Shown here: positions 1 to 9,063 of the stretch, in pieces
How positions within the stretch are numbered: position 1 is the stretch's first letter
How the letters are laid out: the number at the start of each line of letters is the position of its first letter
Assembly: GCF_040361335.1 (NCBI RefSeq)
Contig: NZ_APNM01000003.1
Span: 62,001 to 126,000, forward strand
DNA: 64,000 nucleotides
Direction of reading: 5' to 3'
Origin: APNM01 sp040361335
GTDB taxonomy: Bacteria > Pseudomonadota > Gammaproteobacteria > Nevskiales > Salinisphaeraceae
Position numbers and translations under genes: made by a program
The notes under the pieces: model-generated
The model's database searches: none
Seen by the model: only the letters and a program-made list of their open reading frames with translations
What the model was told of the DNA's origin: nothing

Positions 1-926
1 CCGAGATCGACGTGCTGGCCCCGGCCTGGAGTCAGCCGATCATCGCGCGCATGCCCCAGGCACGACGCGGTATCGAGCTGCCCACCGGCCACGGCGAACT
101 CGGCTGGGGCAAGCGCCGGCGGCTGGGACACGAGCTGCGCGCGGCCGGTTACGATCGCGCGATCGTGCTGCCGCGATCGGCCAAGGCGGCGCTGGTGCCC
201 TGGTTCGCCCGTATCCCCGTGCGCACCGGTTACCGCGGCGAATCGCGCTACGGCCTGATCAACGACATGCGCGACCTGGATAAGTCGGTATTGACCCAGA
301 CGGTGCAGCGTTTCGTGGCCCTCGGTCTGCCGCCGGACGCACCGCAGCCGCCGATGGTGCCGTACCCGGCGCTGACGGTTGACTCCGGCCGCCGGGCGGC
401 CCTGCTGGCAGAGCACGGTCTCGACGGCGGGGCCTCCCTGGTGGCGTTGATGCCGGGCGCCGAATACGGTCCGGCCAAGCAGTGGCCGGTCTCCCATTTC
501 GGTCGCCTGGCGGAACGTCTGGCCGCCGAGGGGCACCGCTGCGTGATCCTCGGTTCGCCCAAGGAGCGGACGCTGGGCGAGCGGATCGCCGCCTACGCCC
601 CGGGCACCGTCAATCTCTGCGGCCGCACCGAGCTGGTGGACGTCGTGGACCTGCTCGCGGCCTGTCGCGCGGCGGTCAGCAACGACTCGGGGCTGATGCA
701 CGTCGCCGCGGCCATGGGCGTGCCGCTGGTCGCGGTATACGGCTCTTCGACCCCGGCGTATACGCCGCCATTGTCGGACCGGGCCGGCGTGCTGCACCTG
801 GGACTGGCCTGCAGTCCCTGCTTCGAGCGGGTCTGCCCGCTGGGTCACACCCAGTGCCTGACCCGCATCGGCGTGAGCGACGTCGCGGCGGCGCTGGCGG
901 AGAGGCTGCCCCCTGTGGTCAAATGA
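1..926 (+). CDS. waaF: ADP-heptose:LPS heptosyltransferase II, 5' end missing
   Basis: This enzyme adds the second heptose to the LPS inner core on the cytoplasmic face of the inner membrane. The reading frame is open from base 3, so the start lies outside the window and about 307 residues are visible. Family features include the GESRYGL(I)ND segment, the NDSGLMHVAAA nucleotide-sugar site in the C-terminal GT-B half, and the cysteine-rich end CSPCFERVCPLGH typical of WaaF rather than WaaC. The stop codon lies inside a strong hairpin. The downstream neighbours are ilvE and kdkA, and ilvE next to waaF is also seen in Pseudomonas. Confidence 0.93.
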   Translation, partial: EIDVLAPAWSQPIIARMPQARRGIELPTGHGELGWGKRRRLGHELRAAGYDRAIVLPRSAKAALVPWFARIPVRTGYRGESRYGLINDMRDLDKSVLTQTVQRFVALGLPPDAPQPPMVPYPALTVDSGRRAALLAEHGLDGGASLVALMPGAEYGPAKQWPVSHFGRLAERLAAEGHRCVILGSPKERTLGERIAAYAPGTVNLCGRTELVDVVDLLAACRAAVSNDSGLMHVAAAMGVPLVAVYGSSTPAYTPPLSDRAGVLHLGLACSPCFERVCPLGHTQCLTRIGVSDVAAALAERLPPVVK

Positions 927-956
927 CCGCCCCGGCGCGCGGCGCCGGGGCGGTCA
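924..956 (+). terminator. GC-only hairpin at the end of waaF
   Basis: A perfect 15 bp stem (924-938 with 942-956) has a three-base GCG loop and overlaps the waaF stop codon. No T-run follows, so it is either an unconventional terminator or an mRNA-end stabiliser. Confidence 0.6.
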
Positions 957-1004
957 TCCCGGAAACGGCGGAGCCGTTATCCGGGATCCAGCGGGCGGAT
1001 CGAA

Positions 1005-1090
1005 ATCCCCTCTGTCTCCCCTTCGCGAAAGGGGAGGACCATTTATTTCCCTCTTTGAAAAAAGGGGGCATGGGGGGATTTCGTCCCCCG
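1005..1090. repeat. Palindromic intergenic repeat upstream of ilvE
   Basis: The 226-base gap between waaF and ilvE holds a near-palindrome, CCCCTTCGCGAAAGGGG, followed by CCCTCTTTGAAAAAAGGGGG and a run of G. It looks like the dispersed palindromes found between genes in many proteobacteria. No reading frame here is convincing, and any ilvE promoter must lie within or after it. Confidence 0.5.
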
Positions 1091-1152
1091 ACGTATGGTT
1101 GGTACGGGAAGCGGCATGACCGCGACCGGGAATCACTCTTAGCGGAGGCAGC

Positions 1153-2076
1153 ATGGCTTCGATGGCGGACCGCGACGGTCTCATCTGGCTGGACGGCGAG
1201 CTCGTGCCCTGGCGCGAGGCGAAGGTGCACGTCCTGACCCACACCCTGCACTACGGCATGGGGGTGTTCGAGGGCGTACGCGCCTACGCCACCGAGCGCG
1301 GGCCCGCGATCTTCCGTCTTGAAGACCATACGCGCCGCCTGTTCCGGTCGGCGAAGATCCTCAACATGCCGATGCCGTTCGACGCCGAGACCCTGAACGA
1401 GGCGCAGAAGACGGTGATCCGCGAGAACCGCCTCGAGTCGGCCTATATCCGGCCGATGTGCTTCTATGGCTCGGAGGGCATGGGTCTGCACGCGGATTCG
1501 CTCAAGACGCACGTCATGGTCGCGGCCTGGACCTGGGGCAGCTACCTGGGCGAGGACAACATGACCCGCGGCATCCGGGTGAAGACCTCCTCGTACACGC
1601 GGCACCACGTGAACTCCGCGATGTGCAAGGCCAAGGCCAACGGCCACTACTTCAACTCGATGATGGCGGTCAACGAGGTCAGCGCCGACGGCTACGACGA
1701 GGCCCTGCTGCTGGATACCGACGGCTACGTGGCGGAAGGCAGCGGCGAGAACATCTTCATCATGCGCGAGGGCGAGTTGCTGACGCCGGACCTGCGCAGC
1801 GCGCTGGACGGCATCACCCGCCGCACCATCCTGACCTACGCCGAGGACCTGGGCATTCCCTGCCGGGAACGGCGCTTGACCCGGGACGATGTCTACATCG
1901 CCGACGAAGCCTTTTTCACCGGCACCGCGGCCGAGGTCATGCCCATCCGGGAGCTGGACAATCGACCCATCGGCGACGGCAAGCCCGGGCCGGTGACCCA
2001 GCAACTCCAGCAGCGCTACTTCGACCAGGTGACCGGCAAGCGCGACGATCATCCGGAGTGGCTGACCTTCGTGTGA
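1153..2076 (+). CDS. ilvE: Branched-chain amino acid aminotransferase
   Basis: A PLP fold-type IV transaminase that performs the last step of Val, Leu and Ile synthesis. Its 307 residues match the family length. The catalytic lysine is K159 in SAMCKAKANGHY, the same position as in E. coli IlvE, and the phosphate-binding segment EGSGENIF and the C-terminal GTAAEVMPI are present. A GGAGG motif lies 4 bases before the ATG at 1153, and a second ATG at 1162 is an alternative start. The stop overlaps the GTG start of the next gene (GTGA), so the two are probably translationally coupled. Confidence 0.95.
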   Translation: MASMADRDGLIWLDGELVPWREAKVHVLTHTLHYGMGVFEGVRAYATERGPAIFRLEDHTRRLFRSAKILNMPMPFDAETLNEAQKTVIRENRLESAYIRPMCFYGSEGMGLHADSLKTHVMVAAWTWGSYLGEDNMTRGIRVKTSSYTRHHVNSAMCKAKANGHYFNSMMAVNEVSADGYDEALLLDTDGYVAEGSGENIFIMREGELLTPDLRSALDGITRRTILTYAEDLGIPCRERRLTRDDVYIADEAFFTGTAAEVMPIRELDNRPIGDGKPGPVTQQLQQRYFDQVTGKRDDHPEWLTFV

Positions 2077-2819
2077 AGCCGGACGACGTCGCGTCCCGCG
2101 CGCGGGAGAGCCGCGACGGCGACAACCTGCTGCTCTGGGACGCCGGGCGCCTGACGCGCGCCCGGCCGCAGCATTTCGATCCCGACTGGTGGGCGGACCG
2201 CGGCGAATTGCGGCCGGTGGTGGCCGGCCGCGGAGCCGCCTGGTTCGTGCATGGCGCGGGCGGGGAATGGGTCCTGCGCCACTACCGCCGCGGCGGTCTG
2301 GTCGCGCGCTGGATCGAGGATCATTATCTCTGGACCGGCATTCGCCGCACCCGCGCCTTCGCGGAATGGCGACTGTTGGCGGTCCTCGCCGGGCAAGGGT
2401 TGCCGGTGCCGGCGCCGGTGGCCGCGCGGGTGCGGCGACAGGGCATTCGCTACGCGGCGGACTTGATCACGGTCCGTATCCCGGACAGCGAGAGTCTGGC
2501 CCAACGCCTGGGCCGGGCGCCGCTTCCCGCCGCCCGGTGGCAATCGTTGGGACATCTGGTGGCGCGTTTTCACGAAGCCGGTGCCTGTCACCACGACCTG
2601 AACGCCCACAACATCCTGGTCGACGGTCGGGGTCGGTTCTGGCTGATCGACTTCGACCGCGGCCGGCTGCGCCGACCGGGCCGCTGGCGCCGCCACAATC
2701 TCGCACGCCTGCGCCGCTCCCTGGACAAGCTTGCCGGGCAGGGGAGCGGGCTGCATTTCCGCGAGACCGACTGGCAGGCCCTGCACGGCGGTTACCTCAT
2801 GGGCCCGAGCGCGCACTGA
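2073..2819 (+). CDS. kdkA: 3-deoxy-D-manno-octulosonic acid (Kdo) kinase
   Basis: Phosphorylates the Kdo residue of the LPS inner core at O-4. The 248-residue protein has the small lipopolysaccharide-kinase fold: an N-terminal part with WVLRHYRRGG (lysine replaced by arginine-rich strand), the catalytic loop HHDLNAHNILVD, and the metal-binding LIDFDRGRLR. The start is the GTG at 2073, which overlaps the ilvE stop; no other start in this frame fits the family length. It converges on lpxL with a 27-base gap. Confidence 0.88.
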   Translation: MKPDDVASRARESRDGDNLLLWDAGRLTRARPQHFDPDWWADRGELRPVVAGRGAAWFVHGAGGEWVLRHYRRGGLVARWIEDHYLWTGIRRTRAFAEWRLLAVLAGQGLPVPAPVAARVRRQGIRYAADLITVRIPDSESLAQRLGRAPLPAARWQSLGHLVARFHEAGACHHDLNAHNILVDGRGRFWLIDFDRGRLRRPGRWRRHNLARLRRSLDKLAGQGSGLHFRETDWQALHGGYLMGPSAH

Positions 2820-2846
2820 GCGGGCAAGGACCTCCGTTGCGGGCGT

Positions 2847-3779
2847 TCAGCCCGAAGCCCGCTCCGCGTACGGGTCGTGCTTGCCGTCCTTGAAGCGCTG
2901 GTGCAGCCAGAAGTACTGCGCCGGGGCCTCGCGCACGATGTCCTCGATCAGGGCGTTCAGACGGCGCGCGTCCGCTGACTCGTCCCCGCTCGGGAAATCC
3001 GCCAGGGGCGGGCGTACCACCAGGCGATAGCCGCGGCCGTCCTCGCGCCGGAGGGTGAAGAAGGGGACTACCGCGGCCCCGCTCATCGCCGCGATCCGGC
3101 CCGTGGCCAGGCTGGTCCGGGCCGGGTTGCCGAAGAAGGGCACCTGGCCGCTGAACTTGTTGCGGGCCTTCTGGTCGGCGGCGTACCAGACCGCGTCCCC
3201 GCGCTTGAGCGCCTTGAGCAGACCGCGCACGTCGTCGTTGGGAATGCTGCGTCCGCCGATGTGGTGCTCGCGCCGGCGCCGCATGACGTAATCCACCACC
3301 GGGTCGTGCGGCGGCTTGTACATCGCCGTCGTGGTCAGACCGAGTCGCTTGAGATGGATCTGGGCCATGCGCACGCCCAGCTCCAGCGAGGTGAAGTGGG
3401 CCGACAGCAGCAGGATGCCGCGGCCCTTCGACACGGCCGATTCCAGGTGCCGTAGTCCTTCCAGGTCGGTCAGGCGCCGGATCTTGGCGGCCGAGCCCCA
3501 CCAGCAGATCAGGGTCTCCATCGCGCCCATGCCCACCGAGCGGAAATGCTCGCGCAACAGCCGGCGGCGCTCGGACTCGTCCAGCTCCGGAAAGCACAGG
3601 CGCAGGTTCACGTCCGCCACATGCCGGCGATGCCGCAGCAGCGGGTAGGCCAGATCGCCGATCCGGCGGCCCAGCCACATCTGGACCGGGTAGGGCAGTA
3701 CGCCCAGAAGCCGGCCGAGGCCCATCAAGAGCCAGCTCGGCCAGTGACGCGGCGCGTAGGGAGGTGTTTCTTTTTCCAT
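2847..3779 (-). CDS. lpxL: Lipid A biosynthesis lauroyl-type acyltransferase
   Basis: An inner-membrane LPLAT-family enzyme that transfers a secondary acyl chain to Kdo2-lipid IVA. It has 310 residues, close to E. coli LpxL. A hydrophobic N-terminal segment (SWLLMGLGRLLGVLPYPV) is followed by the catalytic HX4E motif HFTSLE and the ADQKARNKFSGQVPFFG block. The ATG at 3779 gives MEKETPPYAPRHW; the frame stays open upstream, but that extension has no family similarity. It is divergent from hldE. LpxM or LpxP specificity cannot be excluded from sequence alone. Confidence 0.85.
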   Translation of the reverse strand: MEKETPPYAPRHWPSWLLMGLGRLLGVLPYPVQMWLGRRIGDLAYPLLRHRRHVADVNLRLCFPELDESERRRLLREHFRSVGMGAMETLICWWGSAAKIRRLTDLEGLRHLESAVSKGRGILLLSAHFTSLELGVRMAQIHLKRLGLTTTAMYKPPHDPVVDYVMRRRREHHIGGRSIPNDDVRGLLKALKRGDAVWYAADQKARNKFSGQVPFFGNPARTSLATGRIAAMSGAAVVPFFTLRREDGRGYRLVVRPPLADFPSGDESADARRLNALIEDIVREAPAQYFWLHQRFKDGKHDPYAERASG

Positions 3780-3800
3780 CCGGGGTGTCGTCGGGGGCGG

Positions 3801-3829
3801 TACACATCGCCGTGAAGCGCCCGTATGAT
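3801..3829 (+). promoter_or_regulatory. Probable sigma-70 promoter of hldE
   Basis: TACACA (3801-3806) and TATGAT (3824-3829) are separated by 17 bases and lie 28 bases before the hldE start, in the 78-base divergent gap with lpxL. The -35 match is weak. Confidence 0.45.
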
Positions 3830-3857
3830 GCGCGAATCGTTTGCCCGTTGAAAGTCG

Positions 3858-5294
3858 ATGCAGCGTATTCCCTGTTTCGAAAGCGCCCGCGTGCTGGTCG
3901 TGGGCGACGTGATGCTGGACCGCTACTGGCATGGCGACACCGGCCGGATATCGCCGGAGGCGCCGGTGCCGGTCGTGCGCATCGGACGCGAGGAGCTGCG
4001 CATGGGCGGCGCCGGCAACGTGGCCCTGAACCTGGCCCGGCTGGGTGTGGCGACGACCCTGGTCGGGGTGATCGGCGACGACGAGGCCGGCCGCATTACC
4101 GCCCGGCTATGCACCGAGGCGGGTATCGACGCGCATCTGGTCCGCAGCGGCGACCATCCCACCATCGCCAAGCTGCGGGTCATCAGCCGCAACCAGCAGC
4201 TCATCCGGCTGGATTTCGAGGAGGGCCTGGGGGAGGCCACGGCGTTCGACCGCCGGGCGTTGCGACAGTCGTTCGATGCCGCCCTGTCGGATGCCGGTGC
4301 CGTGATCTGCTCCGACTACGGCAAGGGTACGCTGGCGGGCGTCGCCGATCTGATCGCCGCCGCGCGTGCCGCGGGCAAGCCGGTCCTGGTCGATCCCAAG
4401 GGCACGGACTGGTCACGTTACCGCGGCGCCAGCCTGATCACGCCCAATCTGAGCGAGTTCGAGGCCGTCGTGGGCGAGGTCGCCGACGATGCCGCGCTGG
4501 CCGCACGCGCCCACGAGCTGCGCCGGGATATCGAGCTGGAAGCGTTGCTGGTCACCCGTAGCGAGCGCGGCATGAGCCTGTTCGAGGGCGACGGCGACAC
4601 GCATCTGCCGGCGCAGGCCCAGGAAGTGTTCGACGTCACCGGTGCCGGCGACACCGTCATCGCGCTGCTCGCCGCCGGCCTGGCCGCCGGCCAGACCCTG
4701 CCGGAAGCGGCCCAGCTCGCCAATCTCGGGGCCGGCGTGGTGGTCGCCAAGCTCGGCACCGCCACGGTCTCGGTGGCCGAGCTGCGGCGCGCGGCGCGCG
4801 CCCGACATACCAGCGACATCGGCATCCTCGACGAGGACGGCCTGCTGGCCCACATGGAGGAGGCGCGCGCGCACGGCGAGCGGGTGGTCATGACCAACGG
4901 CTGTTTCGACCTGCTGCATCCGGGGCATGTGCGCTACCTGGAGGCCGCGCGCGAGCTCGGCGACTGGCTGGTGGTGGCGGTCAACGACGATGATTCCGTA
5001 CGGCGCCTCAAGGGCGACGACCGGCCGGTCAACCCCTTGCGCCACCGCATGGAGGTGTTGCGCGGCTTGACGGCGGTCGACTGGGTGGTGCCGTTCTCCG
5101 AGGACACGCCCGAACGCCTGATCTGCAAGCTGCGCCCGGACGTGCTGGTCAAGGGCGGCGACTACGCGCCGGACGAGATCGCCGGCGCCGGCTGCGTGCG
5201 CGAGGCCGGCGGCGAGGTCCGGGTACTGGACTTCGTGGACGGCTATTCCACCACCGATATCCTCGCGCGGCTGGGCACGCGGCGGGACGGCTGA
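3858..5294 (+). CDS. hldE: Bifunctional heptose 7-phosphate kinase / heptose 1-phosphate adenylyltransferase
   Basis: Makes the ADP-heptose precursor used by WaaF and WaaC. Its 478 residues match E. coli HldE (477). The N-terminal ribokinase-like domain (about 1-320) shows the GGAGNVALNLARLG substrate motif and the FDVTGAGDT anion hole with catalytic Asp. The C-terminal nucleotidyltransferase domain (about 345-478) shows NGCFDLLHPGHVRYL. The gene is divergent from lpxL, and waaA starts on the last base of its stop codon. Confidence 0.97.
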   Translation: MQRIPCFESARVLVVGDVMLDRYWHGDTGRISPEAPVPVVRIGREELRMGGAGNVALNLARLGVATTLVGVIGDDEAGRITARLCTEAGIDAHLVRSGDHPTIAKLRVISRNQQLIRLDFEEGLGEATAFDRRALRQSFDAALSDAGAVICSDYGKGTLAGVADLIAAARAAGKPVLVDPKGTDWSRYRGASLITPNLSEFEAVVGEVADDAALAARAHELRRDIELEALLVTRSERGMSLFEGDGDTHLPAQAQEVFDVTGAGDTVIALLAAGLAAGQTLPEAAQLANLGAGVVVAKLGTATVSVAELRRAARARHTSDIGILDEDGLLAHMEEARAHGERVVMTNGCFDLLHPGHVRYLEAARELGDWLVVAVNDDDSVRRLKGDDRPVNPLRHRMEVLRGLTAVDWVVPFSEDTPERLICKLRPDVLVKGGDYAPDEIAGAGCVREAGGEVRVLDFVDGYSTTDILARLGTRRDG

Positions 5295-6571
5295 TGCGCG
5301 CCCTTTACACCGGTCTGTTGTACCTGGCATTGCCGCTGGTCTTTCTCTATTTCCTCTGGCGCGGCCTGCGCGAGCCCGGCTATTTGAAAGGCTGGGGCGA
5401 GCGTCTCGGACTGGGGCGCCGCCCGCCGCCCGGCGGTATCTGGCTGCACGCCGCGTCGGTGGGCGAGGTGGCCGCCGCCGTGCCGCTGCTGCGGGCATTG
5501 CGCGAACGCGATCCGGACTTGCCGCTGGTGGTGACGACGTTCACCCCCACCGGCCGCGACCGGGCGCGATCGGCGCTGGGCGGAACGGCGCATGTCGTAT
5601 ACCTGCCGTTGGACCTGCCCGGCGCGGTGCGTCGCTTCCTGCAGCACGCGCAGCCGCGGCTGGCCATCCTGCTGGAGGCCGAGCTCTGGCCGAACCTGCT
5701 GCACGGCTGCCGTGCCGCCGGCGTGCCGGTACTGCTCGCCAATGCACGGCTGTCGGAGGCGGCGGCCGCCCGCTATCGCCGTGGCGTTCAGGGTCGCCTG
5801 ATCGGCGACGCCCTGCGCGGCATCGATTGCATCGCCGCCGTGTCCGACGAGGACGCCGAGCGTTTCACGGCCCTGGGCGTTCCCGCGGAACGGGTCGCGG
5901 TGACCGGCAATCTGAAGTTCGACCTGGAGCTGCCGGCCGGCGTGGAAGAGCGGGGCGCGGCGCTGCGCCGGGATTGGGGGGCGGCCGAGCGGCCCGTCTG
6001 GATCGCGGCGAGCACCCATGCCGGCGAGGAAGAGATCGTGCTGTCCGCGTTCGCGGAGTTGGTTGGCCGGCATCCCGATCTGCTGTTGGTGCTGGTGCCG
6101 CGGCACCCGCAGCGTTTCGACGGTGTCGCCGAGTTGTGCCGCCGCAGCGGTTTTGCCTGCGCCCGGCGCAGCCGCGATGAGCCGGTGACCGCCGGAACGC
6201 AGATCCTGCTCGGCGATACCCTCGGGGAATTGGTGTTGTTCTATGCCACGGCCGACCTGGCCCTGGTCGGCGGCAGTCTGGTGCCGGGGATCGGGGGACA
6301 CAACCTGCTGGAGCCGGCCGCGCTGCGGCTGCCGGTGGTCACCGGCGAGCATCTCGGTGCCTGGGAGACGGTGGCCGACTGGCTGCGCGAGGCCGGCGCG
6401 CTCTGCCGGGTGGCCGACGCCGCCGCCCTGGCATCGGCGGTGGACGAATGTCTGGAGGATCACCACGGCCGCAAGATGGCGGGACTCGGCGCGGCGCGCG
6501 TGGTCGAGGATCACGGCGGTGCGCTGGCGCGTACGCTGCGCCTGGTGCCGGGCCTGTTGACTGCCGCCTAG
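5294..6571 (+). CDS. waaA: Kdo transferase (3-deoxy-D-manno-octulosonic acid transferase)
   Basis: A membrane-anchored GT-B glycosyltransferase that attaches Kdo from CMP-Kdo to lipid IVA. It has 425 residues and an N-terminal membrane anchor (about 1-22, LYTGLLYLALPLVFLYFLW). Family blocks include IWLHAASVGEV, the LLEAELWPNLL segment with its essential Glu, ASTHAGEEE, and GGSLVPGIGGHNLLEPAA in the C-terminal donor site. A TGATG overlap with hldE indicates co-translation. Confidence 0.95.
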   Translation: MRALYTGLLYLALPLVFLYFLWRGLREPGYLKGWGERLGLGRRPPPGGIWLHAASVGEVAAAVPLLRALRERDPDLPLVVTTFTPTGRDRARSALGGTAHVVYLPLDLPGAVRRFLQHAQPRLAILLEAELWPNLLHGCRAAGVPVLLANARLSEAAAARYRRGVQGRLIGDALRGIDCIAAVSDEDAERFTALGVPAERVAVTGNLKFDLELPAGVEERGAALRRDWGAAERPVWIAASTHAGEEEIVLSAFAELVGRHPDLLLVLVPRHPQRFDGVAELCRRSGFACARRSRDEPVTAGTQILLGDTLGELVLFYATADLALVGGSLVPGIGGHNLLEPAALRLPVVTGEHLGAWETVADWLREAGALCRVADAAALASAVDECLEDHHGRKMAGLGAARVVEDHGGALARTLRLVPGLLTAA

Positions 6572-6589
6572 AAAGCTCGGCCAAAGACC

Positions 6590-7612
6590 ATGCGATACGA
6601 CCTTTCGATTCTCGACTTGCTGCCGGTGACGGCGGGCACCACGGGTGCGCAGGCGGTGCAGAGGAGTCTCGACCTGGCGCGGCTGGCCGAGGAGCTCGGT
6701 TTCGTGCGCTACTGGGTCGCCGAGCATCACGGCATGCCGGCGGTCGCCAGCGCCGCGCCGGCGGTGCTTCTCGCCCGTATCGGCGCATTGACGCAACGCA
6801 TCCGCATCGGCTCCGGCGGGATCATGCTGCCCAACCACGCCCCGCTGCGCGTGGCCGAGGCGTTTCGCACGCTGGAGGCGCTGTATCCCGGCCGGGTGGA
6901 CCTGGGGCTGGGACGGGCGCCGGGCTCGGACGCCCGCGCGTCCCGGGCGCTGGGCGCGGTCTCCGGCGAGCGCTTCGGGGCCATGCTCACGGAGATGGTG
7001 GGCCTGGCCGACGGCACGCTGCAGGAAAACCATCCCCATGCCGGGGTGGTCGTGATGCCGGACGGGGTCGAGCTGCCGCCGATCTGGATCCTGGGGTCGA
7101 GCGGGGCGAGCGCGGCGGCGGCGGGCGACGCCGGCATGGGCTACGCCTTCGCCAGCCATTTCAGTCCCGCGCCCGCCGAACCGGCCCTGCGGCGCTACCG
7201 CGAGGCGTTCCGGCCATCGTCCCGTTTCCCCCGGCCGCACGCGATCCTGGGCGTCTCGGTGGTGTGCGCGCCGACCGACGAGGAGGCGCAACGGCTGGCC
7301 GCCAGCGGCGACCTGTTCGCCCTGCGTCTGGCACGGGGCGATCTGCAGCCGCTGCCGACCCCCGAAGAGGCGCTGGCGTACGAGTACTCGGAAGGTGAGC
7401 GGGCGCTGGTGGCGGAAAACCGGGCGCGCCACATCATCGGCACCGCGGGGCACGTGGCCGCGCGGCTGGAAACGCTTGCGGCCGAGACCGGGGCGGACGA
7501 ACTGATGGTGGTGAGCAACGTGACCGACCACGATGCCCGGTTGCGGGGCTACCGCCTGCTGGTGGAGGCGCTTCGGGAAGGGCCGGCCGGTTCGGCTGGG
7601 TCGACCCCTTGA
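6590..7612 (+). CDS. LLM-class flavin-dependent oxidoreductase
   Basis: A luciferase-like TIM-barrel monooxygenase of 340 residues that uses reduced flavin. The N-terminus MRYDLSILDLLPV and the blocks YWVAEHHGMP, SGGIMLPNHAPLRVAE and DLGLGRAPGSD are typical of the E. coli YhbW / MsnO8-like subgroup. The substrate is unknown. It starts 18 bases after waaA and may be read with it, but no functional link to LPS is evident. Confidence 0.85.
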   Translation: MRYDLSILDLLPVTAGTTGAQAVQRSLDLARLAEELGFVRYWVAEHHGMPAVASAAPAVLLARIGALTQRIRIGSGGIMLPNHAPLRVAEAFRTLEALYPGRVDLGLGRAPGSDARASRALGAVSGERFGAMLTEMVGLADGTLQENHPHAGVVVMPDGVELPPIWILGSSGASAAAAGDAGMGYAFASHFSPAPAEPALRRYREAFRPSSRFPRPHAILGVSVVCAPTDEEAQRLAASGDLFALRLARGDLQPLPTPEEALAYEYSEGERALVAENRARHIIGTAGHVAARLETLAAETGADELMVVSNVTDHDARLRGYRLLVEALREGPAGSAGSTP

Positions 7613-7617
7613 TGATT

Positions 7618-7692
7618 TGGTGGGCGGTGCTGGGATCGAACCAGCGACCCCTGCCGTGTGAAGGCAGTGCTCTCCCGCTGAGCTAACCGCCC
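7618..7692 (-). tRNA. tRNA-Val (CAC)
   Basis: A complete cloverleaf on the minus strand: acceptor GGGCGGT/ACCGCCC, anticodon stem CTGCC/GGCAG with loop TTCACAC (anticodon CAC), and a T-arm with GGTTCGATCC. The CCA end is encoded (complement of 7618-7620). It faces the LLM gene, leaving only 5 bases between them. Confidence 0.95.
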
Positions 7693-7821
7693 CAGCCGGC
7701 GCAGGATAGTAAGTGCTGGCCGGGGCCGCGTCAACGCGCGGTGCCCTCCCGCGCCGATGGTAAACTGTGCGCCGTTCGGGTCGATCCCGGCCCCCATTCA
7801 GCGATGCCGCGCGAGGCGCCC

Positions 7822-8904
7822 ATGCAGTTCATCGATCTCCAGTCCCAGTACCACCGGATCAAGGATGACGTCGACCGGCGCATCCATGCGGTGCTGGATC
7901 ACGGCCAGTACGTCATGGGTCCGGAGATCGACGAACTCGAGAAACGACTGGCCGACTACGCCGGCATCGAGCATTGCGTGGCGCTTTCCAGCGGCACGGA
8001 CGCGCTGCTGGTGGCGATGATGGCCCTGGACATCGGCCCCGGGGACGAGGTGATCACGACGCCGTTCACCTTCATCGCCACCGGCGAGATGATCATGCTG
8101 CTGGGGGCCACGCCGGTGTTCGCGGACATCGACCCGCGCACCTACAATCTCGATCCGGCGAGCGCCGAGGCGGCGATCACCGCGCGCACCAAGGCGATCG
8201 TGCCGGTCAGCCTGTACGGCCAGTGCGCCGACATGGACGCCTTCAACGCCGTCGGCGAGCGTCACGGCGTGCCGGTGATCGAGGATGCCGCGCAGAGCTT
8301 CGGCGCCACCTACCAGGGCCGGCGTTCCTGCGGCCTGTCGCGATTGTCGGCGACCTCGTTCTTCCCGGCCAAGCCGCTGGGCTGTTACGGCGACGGCGGC
8401 GCGGCCTTCACCGACGATGCCGATCTCGCCCTGCGCATGCGCGAGCTGCGCAACCACGGCCAGGATCGGCGCTACCACCACCCGCGCATCGGCATCAACG
8501 GCCGGCTCGACACCATGCAGGCGGCCGTGTTGCTGGCGAAGCTGGACATCTTCGACGACGAGGTCGCGGCCCGTGGGCGTCTCGGCGCGCGCTATACCGA
8601 GCTGCTCGGCGACGCGGTCCGGACGCCGTATCTCGCGGAAGGCAACACCAGCGTGTACGCGCAATACACGGTGGAGGTCGACGACCGCGACGGCGTGCGC
8701 GCGTCCCTGGAAGCGGCCGGCGTGCCCACCGCGGTGCATTACCCGGTGCCGCTCAACCGTCAGCCGGCGCTGCGGGTGGATGCCGACGTGCCGGTCGCCG
8801 AGGCCGCCGCCGGGCGGGTGATGAGCCTGCCCATGCATCCCTACCTGTCGGAGGACGATCAGGACCGCGTGGTCGCCGCCCTGCGGGCGGCGGTCGGGGC
8901 CTGA
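7822..8904 (+). CDS. wbpE: DegT/DnrJ/EryC1/StrS sugar aminotransferase, WbpE-like
   Basis: A PLP fold-type I enzyme expected to aminate a UDP-3-keto sugar for O-antigen or other surface glycans. From memory it resembles P. aeruginosa WbpE closely across its whole 360 residues: MQFIDLQSQ start, SSGTDALLVAM cofactor loop, EDAAQSFGA, the catalytic lysine in SFFPAKPLGCYGDGG, and the end block VMSLPMHPYL. ATG 7822 has GAGG five bases upstream and fits the family start; ATG 7804 is an alternative. No wbpA, B or D partner is adjacent, although ugd (UDP-glucuronate supply) follows after two tRNAs. Confidence 0.85.
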   Translation: MQFIDLQSQYHRIKDDVDRRIHAVLDHGQYVMGPEIDELEKRLADYAGIEHCVALSSGTDALLVAMMALDIGPGDEVITTPFTFIATGEMIMLLGATPVFADIDPRTYNLDPASAEAAITARTKAIVPVSLYGQCADMDAFNAVGERHGVPVIEDAAQSFGATYQGRRSCGLSRLSATSFFPAKPLGCYGDGGAAFTDDADLALRMRELRNHGQDRRYHHPRIGINGRLDTMQAAVLLAKLDIFDDEVAARGRLGARYTELLGDAVRTPYLAEGNTSVYAQYTVEVDDRDGVRASLEAAGVPTAVHYPVPLNRQPALRVDADVPVAEAAAGRVMSLPMHPYLSEDDQDRVVAALRAAVGA

Positions 8905-8916
8905 GAGAATTGCCGC

Positions 8917-8945
8917 TTGTGACCGCGGGTCTTGGTCTCTATAAT
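8917..8945 (+). promoter_or_regulatory. Promoter of the tRNA-Ala/tRNA-Glu unit
   Basis: TTGTGA (8917-8922), a 17-base spacer and a perfect TATAAT (8940-8945) lie about 120 bases upstream of tRNA-Ala. Confidence 0.7.
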
Positions 8946-8965
8946 TCGCGCCTCTGAATCAGGTC

Positions 8966-9050
8966 GCAGGTTACGGATTACAGGGAACCGGGAAGGAAAA
9001 TGCCGAACGCATCGATCTCTTCCCCCTGTCACCCGTGCCCTGTAACCTGC
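8966..9050. repeat. Imperfect inverted repeat in the tRNA leader
   Basis: The arms begin GCAGGTTAC (8966-8974) and end GTAACCTGC (9042-9050). Inside, words such as TTACAGGG/CCCTGTAA recur. The element lies within the presumed tRNA transcript leader and belongs to the same style as the other word-repeat palindromes in this window. Confidence 0.6.
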
Positions 9051-9063
9051 AAGCGTTCAGTAC

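Noticed and set aside
8905..9063. Small gene in the tRNA-Ala leader
   Set aside because: The stretch is a palindromic repeat with a promoter at its left end. Frames are short and lack an SD.
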